Source: Bacteroidales bacterium
GTDB lineage: Bacteria > Bacteroidota > Bacteroidia > Bacteroidales > UBA7960
Length of the DNA stretch: 35,715 nt
Direction: 5' to 3'
Assembly: GCA_007129945.1 (NCBI GenBank)
Contig: SKUN01000164.1
Location: 1 to 35,715 of the forward strand
Part shown: in pieces, positions 1 through 6,550 of the stretch
How positions within the stretch are numbered: the first letter of the stretch is position 1
Layout of the letters: each line of letters opens with the position of its first letter
The notes under the pieces: generated by a model
Told to the model about the DNA's origin: nothing
The model's input: only the letters and a program-made list of their open reading frames with translations
The model's database searches: none
Program-made: the position numbers and the translations under genes

Positions 1-332
1 GCAAGCTGGACATCCAGGTTCAGGTTTGCTGAGGCCAGGTTAAAACCTGCACCCAGAGGATAAAGGGCATTGACATCAGTGCCGTTGAAGATGTTTGCAC
101 TGGCTTCGTTTTCATGACTCAGACCCTGCATTTGCTGGGTAAAGTTACCTCCCAGGCGTACACCAAAGCCCTGATAAGGGACCGTGTCAGCCCTGAATGT
201 CTCAAACACATTCAGCCCCCTGGAATTAGCAGGCCGGTAGTAGCTTATTTCGGCGTTTTGCGCGATTAAAGGCATAGTGAAAATCAGTGCAAGTAGCGCA
301 GTTGGGATGATTCTGAAGAAAATATTTTTCAT
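1..332 (-). CDS. Outer-membrane porin-like protein, N-terminal part (cut by window edge)
   Basis: This reading frame is not in the ORF track because its stop lies outside the window. Translating the minus strand from the ATG at 332 gives about 110 residues. They begin with a Sec signal peptide (MKNIFFRIIPTALLALIFTM, ending near LIAQ) and continue with a mature start NAEISYYRPANSRGLNVFE. Further on it reads GFGVRLGGNFTQQMQGL and ends in alternating polar/hydrophobic stretches such as ASANLNLDVQL. This resembles, from memory, porin-like beta-barrel proteins of Bacteroidota that begin with a YYRP-type motif, but the barrel itself is not visible. It starts 71 bp after the yceI stop on the same strand, so it is probably the second gene of the sigma-54-controlled unit. 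The signal peptide is clear; the porin call is moderate. Confidence 0.6.
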   Translation of the reverse strand, partial: MKNIFFRIIPTALLALIFTMPLIAQNAEISYYRPANSRGLNVFETFRADTVPYQGFGVRLGGNFTQQMQGLSHENEASANIFNGTDVNALYPLGAGFNLASANLNLDVQL

Positions 333-403
333 AATTAATTTATTGAAAGCTTTTTCAGCTCGATTTTAAGGTTTAATGATCGGTTATTTTGGTAATGTTG
401 CCG

Positions 404-985
404 TTATTCAGGGCTTACCACTACCCTGTAGCTGAGCTCCACCTCCTTACCGGTGCGCAGTACGCCGAACATGGCTGTGGGGGGATCAATATTATAGTCT
501 GTCATATCAATAGTCTGTGTGCCGGTAAATTCAATATCCCCATTGCGTAGCACACGACCGACGGGTTCCAGTTCAATGACCCGGGACACTCCGGCAACAG
601 TGAGTACGCCCCTGGAGGTGATGCGGGCTGTTCCCGGATTCTCGTAAAGGGAAAGGATATCACGCAGTTCGTAGTTGATGAATGGATGGTCGCCGGTTTC
701 CAGGGATTCGTAAATTTTATCGTTCATCCGGCGGCCTTCCGAACCTTCAATGGATCTGGTATCCACCCTGATGCGCACATTCTCGATGGATGTGATCTTT
801 CCATCCTCAATGGCTATATCAAAATGGCCGCTGACTTGTTCCACTTCGGCAGACCAGGACATCACATTTGACGTTCCGTCTATGGCGATCTCGTGAGATT
901 TAACTGCATACCTGTTCTGGGTAGATCCCAAAAAAGGAATAAGGATCAACAGGATGATTGTGATTTGTTTTATGAAAGGCATCAT
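404..985 (-). CDS. YceI-family periplasmic protein
   Basis: The product is 193 aa. A signal peptide covers about residues 1-22 (FIKQITIILLILIPFLGSTQ), followed by a YceI-like fold. The start of the mature domain, with HEIAIDGTSNVMSWSAEVE, the middle segment RMNDKIYESLETGDHPFINY and the later GTQTIDMTDYNIDPP match the usual order of YceI motifs. YceI proteins are lipocalin-like barrels that bind polyisoprenoid lipids in the periplasm; the ligand here is unknown. Two adjacent ATGs (985 and 982) are possible starts. The gene lies just downstream of a sigma-54 promoter and is followed by the porin-like gene. It is separated from the sigma-54 regulator gene by a terminator, so it is probably its own transcription unit under that regulator. 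The family call is strong; the regulation is inferred. Confidence 0.9.
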   Translation of the reverse strand: MMPFIKQITIILLILIPFLGSTQNRYAVKSHEIAIDGTSNVMSWSAEVEQVSGHFDIAIEDGKITSIENVRIRVDTRSIEGSEGRRMNDKIYESLETGDHPFINYELRDILSLYENPGTARITSRGVLTVAGVSRVIELEPVGRVLRNGDIEFTGTQTIDMTDYNIDPPTAMFGVLRTGKEVELSYRVVVSPE

Positions 986-1055
986 TGTTTTGTGTTTTTT
1001 AGTTTTGCTTCTCCGGGTTGTCCGGATTGCGAATTATGCATTTTCACCTGGTTAA

Positions 1056-1074
1056 TAGCAATTGACCTGCCAAA
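1056..1074 (-). promoter_or_regulatory. Sigma-54 (RpoN) promoter upstream of yceI
   Basis: On the minus strand the sequence reads TTTGGCAGGTCAATTGCTA. It has the invariant GG-N10-GC core (GG at 1071/1070, GC at 1059/1058). It differs by one base from TGGCAC-N5-TTGCW. The predicted start site is near 1046, giving a leader of about 60 nt before the yceI ATG. The neighbouring gene encodes a sigma-54 activator, which makes the match more credible than chance. Confidence 0.75.
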
Positions 1075-1122
1075 GAAAGCGTGTCTTATCCTGCGTGGCT
1101 TATAAAGCACTGAAGGTCAACT

Positions 1123-1158
1123 AAAAAAACCCTTCGAAACTTTTTTCAAAGGGCTTTT
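1123..1158 (-). terminator. Intrinsic terminator of the PhnD-like / kinase / regulator operon
   Basis: A stem CCCTTCGAAA / TTTCAAAGGG (1130-1139 with 1144-1153, one C/A mismatch) is followed on the minus strand by a run of seven T. It lies after the regulator stop and before the yceI promoter, so it separates the two units. A shorter T-run on the other side could allow weak two-way action. Confidence 0.7.
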
Positions 1159-1180
1159 CAGGAAGGCCGGGATTGACGTG

Positions 1181-1214
1181 TTGTCGTCTGTTTCGACGGT
1201 ATTCCGACGGTCGG
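1181..1214. promoter_or_regulatory. Candidate upstream activator sites for the sigma-54 regulator
   Basis: CGACGGT occurs twice (1194-1200 and 1205-1211), exactly 11 bp apart, and an inverted CGTC lies just before them (CGTC-N6-GACG). The cluster sits right after the regulator stop codon, about 135-170 bp upstream of the predicted yceI start site. That is a normal distance for enhancer-type activator sites. No protein-binding data; the assignment is inferred from position and symmetry. Confidence 0.4.
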
Positions 1215-2567
1215 CTAAATTTTAAGCTGGAGTTTCTCTATACGGGTTTTGAGGGTGGAAGGTGGTAGCGACAACATCTTTGCTGCTTTGGCCTTGTTTC
1301 CTCCGGCCCGCACCAACGCCTCACGTATGGCATTTTCTTCGACTTCACGGAGGATATCGGCCAGTGGACGCTCCCCAAAGTAATAGCATGTATGAGGGTT
1401 GTCCGGGAACCGCACCTCCATCGGAAGCATTTCCTTCATGATTTTGCCATCCCGTGACATAATAACAAGTCGTTCCATCAGGTTTTTCAACTCCCTGACA
1501 TTGCCCGGGAAAGGATATTGTTTGAGGATTTTCAGGACCTCATCGGTTAATTCAATGGCCTGCCCGTCTGAAAATTCATCGGTGAAATGCCGGGCGAGCA
1601 GTTCAATATCATTTGGTCGTTCCCGCAAAGGAGGGATGCGGATGGGAAAAATATTAAGGCGATAAAATAAATCTTCCCTGAACTTTCCCTCTTCCACCAT
1701 TTTTCGCAGGTCTTTCTTCGTTGAAGCGATCACCCTGACATCAACCTTGATGGTTTCTGTGCCGCCAACCCGCTCAATCTCCCCTTCTTCGAGGACACGT
1801 AATAGTTTTACCTGCAGATCATATGGGATGTCGTCAATGTCATCCAAATATAAAGTGCCTTGATGGGCCCTTTCAAAACGGCCGGATTTGGCTGATTCCG
1901 CACCTGTAAATGCGCCCTTTACGTGGCCAAACAATTCGCTTTCAAGAATCTCTCGTGAAAGAATGGCGCAGCTGACCCTGACCAACGCTTCTTTGCTGCG
2001 TTTACTATTGTGGTGGATGATGTTGGTCAGCAACTCTTTGCCGGTGCCAGTTTCGCCGAATATCAGCACGGTGGTTGATTTTTCCGCTACGAGTTTTACC
2101 AGTTCAAAAATCTCGGATGTTTCCTCGCTGGTGCCAACAAACGAGGCCATTCCGTATCTGCGTTCAATATGTTTGCGCAATTCACGGTTCTCTTCCCTGA
2201 CTTTCTTGAATGCTCCGATTCGTCGGATGGTCAGTAGCAATTCTTCACTGTTGAAAGGTTTGGAAATATAATCATAGGCCCCTAGTTTCATGGCCTCCAC
2301 CGCGGTGTCAATGGTGGCATAAGCCGTCATCAGTAAAACATAAACCCCCGGTGCGGTCTTCATGATGTTTCTGGTGAGGGTCAACCCGTCCATTTCCGGC
2401 ATTTTCAGGTCAGTCAGTACAATATCCACCTCCCCTTTATGGTCATTCATATACTGAAGGGCTGCCCCGGCAGAGGAGAACTCCTGCACCTGGTGACCGG
2501 CATCCCTGAGGTCATCGGCCGTTGTTACCCGGATGATACGTTCGTCGTCTACAACCAGTATGTGCAT
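1215..2567 (-). CDS. Sigma-54-dependent response regulator (NtrC family)
   Basis: The product is 450 aa with the full NtrC layout. A receiver domain (about 1-120) carries the acidic pair D7/D8, phosphoacceptor D53 in TDLKMPEMDG, and a conserved K in ISKPF. A sigma-54 AAA+ domain (about 140-370) has Walker A GETGTGKE, the sigma-54 contact loop GAFTGA and Walker B-like LYLDDIDDI. A Fis-type helix-turn-helix closes the protein (about 400-450, ending AGGNKAKAAKMLSLPPSTLKTRIEKLQ). All key residues are present, so it should be an active activator. The start ATG at 2567 lies just before the stop of the upstream kinase gene (1-nt gap), showing tight coupling. Its likely target is the sigma-54 promoter before yceI, a few hundred bases away. 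Confidence 0.95.
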   Translation of the reverse strand: MHILVVDDERIIRVTTADDLRDAGHQVQEFSSAGAALQYMNDHKGEVDIVLTDLKMPEMDGLTLTRNIMKTAPGVYVLLMTAYATIDTAVEAMKLGAYDYISKPFNSEELLLTIRRIGAFKKVREENRELRKHIERRYGMASFVGTSEETSEIFELVKLVAEKSTTVLIFGETGTGKELLTNIIHHNSKRSKEALVRVSCAILSREILESELFGHVKGAFTGAESAKSGRFERAHQGTLYLDDIDDIPYDLQVKLLRVLEEGEIERVGGTETIKVDVRVIASTKKDLRKMVEEGKFREDLFYRLNIFPIRIPPLRERPNDIELLARHFTDEFSDGQAIELTDEVLKILKQYPFPGNVRELKNLMERLVIMSRDGKIMKEMLPMEVRFPDNPHTCYYFGERPLADILREVEENAIREALVRAGGNKAKAAKMLSLPPSTLKTRIEKLQLKI

Positions 2568-2568
2568 G

Positions 2569-4071
2569 TCAATCTTTTTTTGGAATGATTACAATAAAGC
2601 GACTACCGCGCCCCGGCTCACTTTCAACCAGGATCTCCCCTCCGTGGTCCTGTATAATCTGGAATGACACGGAAAGCCCCAGACCTGTTCCTTTGCCTAC
2701 ACTTTTTGTGGTAAAGAAGGGGTCGAATATTTTATTCATTTCTTCTTGCGGGATGCCTGTTCCGTTATCAGAAAAAATGATCGAAACATGACCGGGTTCT
2801 TGTTCAATCGAAATGTGAATACGCCCTTTCAGGGAGGGTTGAATTGCCATTTTCTCAGAAATGGAATCAATGGCATTGATAATGATATTCAAAAACACCT
2901 GCTCCATGCGGTTGGGTGAGACATAAATTTGTGACCCGGAATCGCCAGGATGAACGATAAATTCTATTTTATTGCTCTTAACCCGGTATCGGGCAAGCTT
3001 GATTGTTTTCCGGATTAACTCAGTGGCATTAATCGTTTCGAACCGGAGGGTGTCTTTCCGGCTGAAAGTAAGCAGATCCTGAACAACCCTTTCAATTCTT
3101 TCCAGGGCTTCACTCATCAGGGCCGTATATGATTTTATCTGTTCCGCGTTCTCCGGGTTTTTCCCGATGCGTTTCAGGCCAATGCCAATGCCGGCCAGCG
3201 GATTATTGATTTCATGTGCGACCCCCGCCGTGAGTGTTCCGATGGACGCCAGTTTCTCGGAATGAAACAGAGACTGCTGCATACGGTTCATATTGTAATG
3301 CGCCTCTTCCAATCGCTGGAGCATATTTGTATAGTTTTCATATAATACGTCAATTTCGTCGGAGAGCCCAAACAACCGGCGCACCCGGAAATACGGCATG
3401 GTGGTGGAATTCCGGATTTTCTTCAGTCCGGCCTGAATGTTTTTAATGTCAATTAAAGCAGACTGCCTGCTAAGTACCCTGAGTGGGGTGGCAATGGTAT
3501 AGGAGAAAAACAATGCAGCAGAGATTCCCAGTACGAGGAATATCCCTACCATCAGCCAAAGAGACAGCAGGGTGCTCTCCACTTGTTCAATAATCTCGTT
3601 CTCAAGTATCCCAACCCGGGCGACTCCCATATTCCTGCTCATGGTTGCCATTGAGAAATCCCTTATGCGGGGGTGGGGTGTATTCTTGTCGCGGATGCTT
3701 ATAATGCCTGGCTGGTCATCTGCCGGCGGGAGGTTTAGCCCGAGTAATTCTTGTGGTACCCGCTGGCTGAAGGAATGCGCCAGAACTTCCCCCCTGTCAT
3801 CCACGATAAAAGCATAGTGAATGGTCGGATCAATGGCCATAATCTCATTGATCAGCATATTCAGCCCGGCAGGATCATTGGCCAGGATATAGGCAACAGA
3901 CTGTTCGGCCAGTGCCCTGGAAATGAAATATCCACGCCTTTCAAATTCATTATTCAGTGAGTTGCTTACTGAGTTACGTACAATCAATGCATTCAACAGG
4001 CCAAAAAAAATGACCATGAAACTGATCCCCAGGGCAAATTTGGTGAATAATGACCATCTGATTTTTTTCAT
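2569..4071 (-). CDS. Membrane sensor histidine kinase
   Basis: The product is 500 aa. TM1 (about 10-30) and TM2 (about 165-190) flank a periplasmic sensor of about 130 residues that looks CACHE/PAS-like (IHYAFIVDDRGEVLAHSF). A HAMP-like linker and a coiled coil follow. The HisKA box is GVAHEINNPLAGIG, and the ATPase domain has an N-box with NIIINAID, G1 DNGTGIP and G2 GKGTGLGLS. All catalytic motifs are intact. It overlaps the PhnD-like gene upstream by 4 nt (ATGA) and is followed directly by the sigma-54 regulator, so the three are translationally coupled. The periplasmic domain and the PhnD-like lipoprotein are plausible partners in sensing, though no contact can be shown from sequence. Confidence 0.93.
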   Translation of the reverse strand: MKKIRWSLFTKFALGISFMVIFFGLLNALIVRNSVSNSLNNEFERRGYFISRALAEQSVAYILANDPAGLNMLINEIMAIDPTIHYAFIVDDRGEVLAHSFSQRVPQELLGLNLPPADDQPGIISIRDKNTPHPRIRDFSMATMSRNMGVARVGILENEIIEQVESTLLSLWLMVGIFLVLGISAALFFSYTIATPLRVLSRQSALIDIKNIQAGLKKIRNSTTMPYFRVRRLFGLSDEIDVLYENYTNMLQRLEEAHYNMNRMQQSLFHSEKLASIGTLTAGVAHEINNPLAGIGIGLKRIGKNPENAEQIKSYTALMSEALERIERVVQDLLTFSRKDTLRFETINATELIRKTIKLARYRVKSNKIEFIVHPGDSGSQIYVSPNRMEQVFLNIIINAIDSISEKMAIQPSLKGRIHISIEQEPGHVSIIFSDNGTGIPQEEMNKIFDPFFTTKSVGKGTGLGLSVSFQIIQDHGGEILVESEPGRGSRFIVIIPKKD

Positions 4072-4970
4072 TGCCTTATTTCCTCAATGGTTTCCCGCAG
4101 GCTGTCGTAGAGTGTATCCCCGACAATGGTGAAGCGATCGATCATCAATTCATCGAGTATTTGACGGGTATGTTCTTCGTGGTGCATATTGGTGAAGAAC
4201 TCCTGTATCTGACTTCGCAATTCTCTTGACATCAGTAAGGAGTTGACCACCGGAGGGATGCCACCCGGCTCGGTTTTTTCAATTATGCGCAGATTTTCCA
4301 CATAGCCGGGCCGTGCATGATTCAGGTAGTCAAATATGAGGCCGTTAACCGCCGCCCCGTCAATCAAGTTACGTGATACCATCTGAATGGAGAGGTCATG
4401 CGACATTGAGTGAATCATTTCTCCAAAAAATTCCCCGGAATTTGTGCCTAATTCTTTGAGACGCTTGTTAACGAACAAACTGCCTGTAAAGCACATGGGG
4501 TCTGAATAGGTAAAGGATCGACCTTCAAAATCCCCAAAGCGGTGGATGTCGCTGTCGGTATTTGAAATAATATAACCCCGGTAATAGGGTTCGCCATACA
4601 CAATGGGGACGAACATCAGTTCCATGTAATCAGTTCCCTGTATGTAAGCACCCGAGCAGATAAAGGCCATGTCAACGAGGTTGCGTGCCAGCATTTGGTT
4701 TACCTCCTCATAGGTGGTACGTTGCTTGAATTCAACGGGCATATCCAGGTGTTCGGACAACACCTCAAACATCTCCTGATAATACACAAAACTTTCACGG
4801 GGGGAGATCACAGTTGCAATGGCTACCCTTAGAACGCTTTCGCTAATTGTGTCGGGCGGGGATGACTCGTTGTCGTTGAAATCAACCTCGTAAACTTCTT
4901 GCCGGGGTCCTTGGCAGGAAGCCAGCGTCATGATAATAATTGCGATGAAAAATAATGACCGGAGAAACAT
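4068..4970 (-). CDS. PhnD-like substrate-binding lipoprotein
   Basis: The product is 300 aa from the ATG at 4970. The track start at 5006 is a TTG that adds 12 polar residues before the signal peptide, so I reject it. MFLRSLFFIAIIIMTLASC is a lipoprotein signal with lipobox LASC. The mature part reads VLRVAIATVISPRESFVYY, then EVNQMLARNLVDMAFICSGAYI and YTGSL-like FTGSLFVNKRLKELG. This matches the PhnD/phosphite-phosphonate type of periplasmic binding protein. There is no permease or ATPase beside it; instead it is fused by overlap to a kinase gene. I infer a sensory rather than a transport role. The ligand is unknown and phosphonate should not be assumed. Confidence 0.85.
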   Translation of the reverse strand: MFLRSLFFIAIIIMTLASCQGPRQEVYEVDFNDNESSPPDTISESVLRVAIATVISPRESFVYYQEMFEVLSEHLDMPVEFKQRTTYEEVNQMLARNLVDMAFICSGAYIQGTDYMELMFVPIVYGEPYYRGYIISNTDSDIHRFGDFEGRSFTYSDPMCFTGSLFVNKRLKELGTNSGEFFGEMIHSMSHDLSIQMVSRNLIDGAAVNGLIFDYLNHARPGYVENLRIIEKTEPGGIPPVVNSLLMSRELRSQIQEFFTNMHHEEHTRQILDELMIDRFTIVGDTLYDSLRETIEEIRQ

Positions 4971-5134
4971 TTTTTTATTTTGATTAGATCTGAAACAGGG
5001 AAACAACCTTTGATGCTTTTGTGTTTAATTGCGGGGAATAAATATACTAATAAATTAAAAATATAAATATATATAGGTGAAACATTTGAGTTTGAATTAT
5101 CCACGCATACAAAAAAAGCCGTTATTTTTGCTGT
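4971..5134. other. Divergent AT-rich intergenic region (PhnD-like operon / ilvA)
   Basis: This 164-bp gap separates two divergent genes. About 5038-5080 is almost pure A/T (taaattaaaaatataaat...). On the minus strand it holds TATATTTA-like sequences close to the -7 consensus, a plausible promoter for the PhnD-like operon, but no clear -33 partner. I saw no sigma-54 core here. Confidence 0.4.
5123..5130 (+). promoter_or_regulatory. Bacteroidota-type -7 box (TATTTTTG) before ilvA
   Basis: TATTTTTG fits TAnnTTTG exactly and ends only 4 nt before the ilvA ATG. The nearest TTTG upstream (5091-5094) is 28 bp away, longer than the usual 19-21. If used, transcription would start at or near the ATG, giving an almost leaderless mRNA. 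Confidence 0.4.
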
Positions 5135-6352
5135 ATGGCAAAACTACCCGATTACTCTGATATCATTAAGGCTCAGCGGAAACTGAAGGGCATCGTGAAA
5201 GTAACCCCGCTTGAACACTCCAAGTCATTTTCTGCCATGGCCGGCGCAAATGTATATATGAAGCTGGAGAACCTCCAGTCAACCGGTTCTTTCAAGGTCA
5301 GGGGTGCATACAATAAGATCAGCAACCTCCCTGAAAGTGAACTCCGCAAAGGTGTGGTTTGTGCCTCGGCGGGGAATCATGCCCAGGGGGTGGCCTTTGC
5401 AGCTAAGCTGCTGGGGGTGAAAGCACGGGTTTTTATGCCGGTATTTACCCCTCCGCTGAAGGTGATCGCTACCCGCAGCTATGGAGCGGAAGTGGTATTG
5501 GAGGGCGAAACCTTTGATGATGCTTTTGCTGCAGCCATGAAATACCAGGAAAAATCGGGTGCTGTATTTGTACATCCATTTGATGATCCGCATATTATTG
5601 CCGGACAGGGTACCATCGGGCTGGAATTGTTTCAGTCGATGGATTCTATTGAAGATGTGGTAGTACCCATCGGCGGAGGAGGTATGATTGCCGGGATTGC
5701 CATCGCTTTAAAAGAAATGAACCCGGATATTCGCATCATCGGGGTGGAGGCATCCGGGGCACAATCCATGAAAAACTCCTTAAAAGCGGGAAAGCCGGAG
5801 AAGCTGACCAATATGCAAACCATCGCTGACGGAATTGCGGTGAAAACCCCCGGAAACCTGACCTTTGAGGCAACAAAAAAGTATGTGGATGAATTGGTGG
5901 TGGTGGATGATGCGGAGATTGCCCATACAGCTTACCTTCTTTTGCAACGGGCAAAGATTCTGGCTGAACCTGCCGGGGTGGCTGCAATGGCCGCGGTTTT
6001 GCATAAAAAATCAGATTTTTCGGATCGCAATGTGATTCCTGTCATCAGTGGAGGAAACATCAATATGGGGATACTGGAACAGATCCTGGAAAAAGGAATG
6101 ATGGAAGAGGGGCTGCGGGCAAGGATTGCGGTGCTGATTCCTGATGTGGCAGGTGAACTTAAGTCCATTATAAGCATCCTGGAAAAGCTCCGGGCCAACA
6201 TCAATGAAATATCACACGAAAGGTCAATTACCACTGTTCCTGTGGGGTATGTGCTTGTAACCATTACGTTTAACCTGCAGGATTCGTCGCAGCTTGTTAC
6301 CATTCGCAAGGCCCTGGATGGTAAGATGAAAAAGTACGAGGTATTGACTTAG
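5135..6352 (+). CDS. ilvA: Threonine ammonia-lyase (threonine dehydratase)
   Basis: The product is 405 aa. The PLP-dependent catalytic domain (about 1-320) has the cofactor lysine in TGSFKVRGAYNK, the GNHAQGVA substrate loop and the phosphate-binding glycine loop GGGGMIAG. A C-terminal ACT-like domain (about 330-402) begins RARIAVLIPDVAGELKSI. This fits the medium-length form of threonine ammonia-lyase, which turns threonine into 2-oxobutanoate and ammonia. That is the first step to isoleucine, or a catabolic step. The single ACT domain is shorter than the two-part regulatory domain of E. coli IlvA. It stands alone, with no ilv genes beside it, so a catabolic (TdcB-like) role cannot be excluded. 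Confidence 0.93.
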   Translation: MAKLPDYSDIIKAQRKLKGIVKVTPLEHSKSFSAMAGANVYMKLENLQSTGSFKVRGAYNKISNLPESELRKGVVCASAGNHAQGVAFAAKLLGVKARVFMPVFTPPLKVIATRSYGAEVVLEGETFDDAFAAAMKYQEKSGAVFVHPFDDPHIIAGQGTIGLELFQSMDSIEDVVVPIGGGGMIAGIAIALKEMNPDIRIIGVEASGAQSMKNSLKAGKPEKLTNMQTIADGIAVKTPGNLTFEATKKYVDELVVVDDAEIAHTAYLLLQRAKILAEPAGVAAMAAVLHKKSDFSDRNVIPVISGGNINMGILEQILEKGMMEEGLRARIAVLIPDVAGELKSIISILEKLRANINEISHERSITTVPVGYVLVTITFNLQDSSQLVTIRKALDGKMKKYEVLT

Positions 6353-6550
6353 TTTAAATGAAAGACATCTGCTGATGGTCCGGTCTCAGCATAACCTGCC
6401 AGTGTGCGATAATGTACAACCGGTGACCGCCTTCGAACAACGATTATTTGGCCTGAGTTTTGTTTAGTCCTCTTGACTGCAGAGCCATAGGTCTTTGTGT
6501 AATCTGGCACATTTTTGGAACTTAATGCGGCTGAACGAAAACCCCGGGTT
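6353..6550 (+). other. Intergenic region before the FtsX-type permease
   Basis: This 198-bp gap has no convincing ORF or terminator. CTGGCACATTTTTGG (about 6505-6518) has a perfect sigma-54 -24 hexamer, but the -12 GC is not in register (GG-N10 is followed by GA). CATTTTTG at 6510-6517 is one base from the ordinary -7 box. Either reading is weak. Confidence 0.3.
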
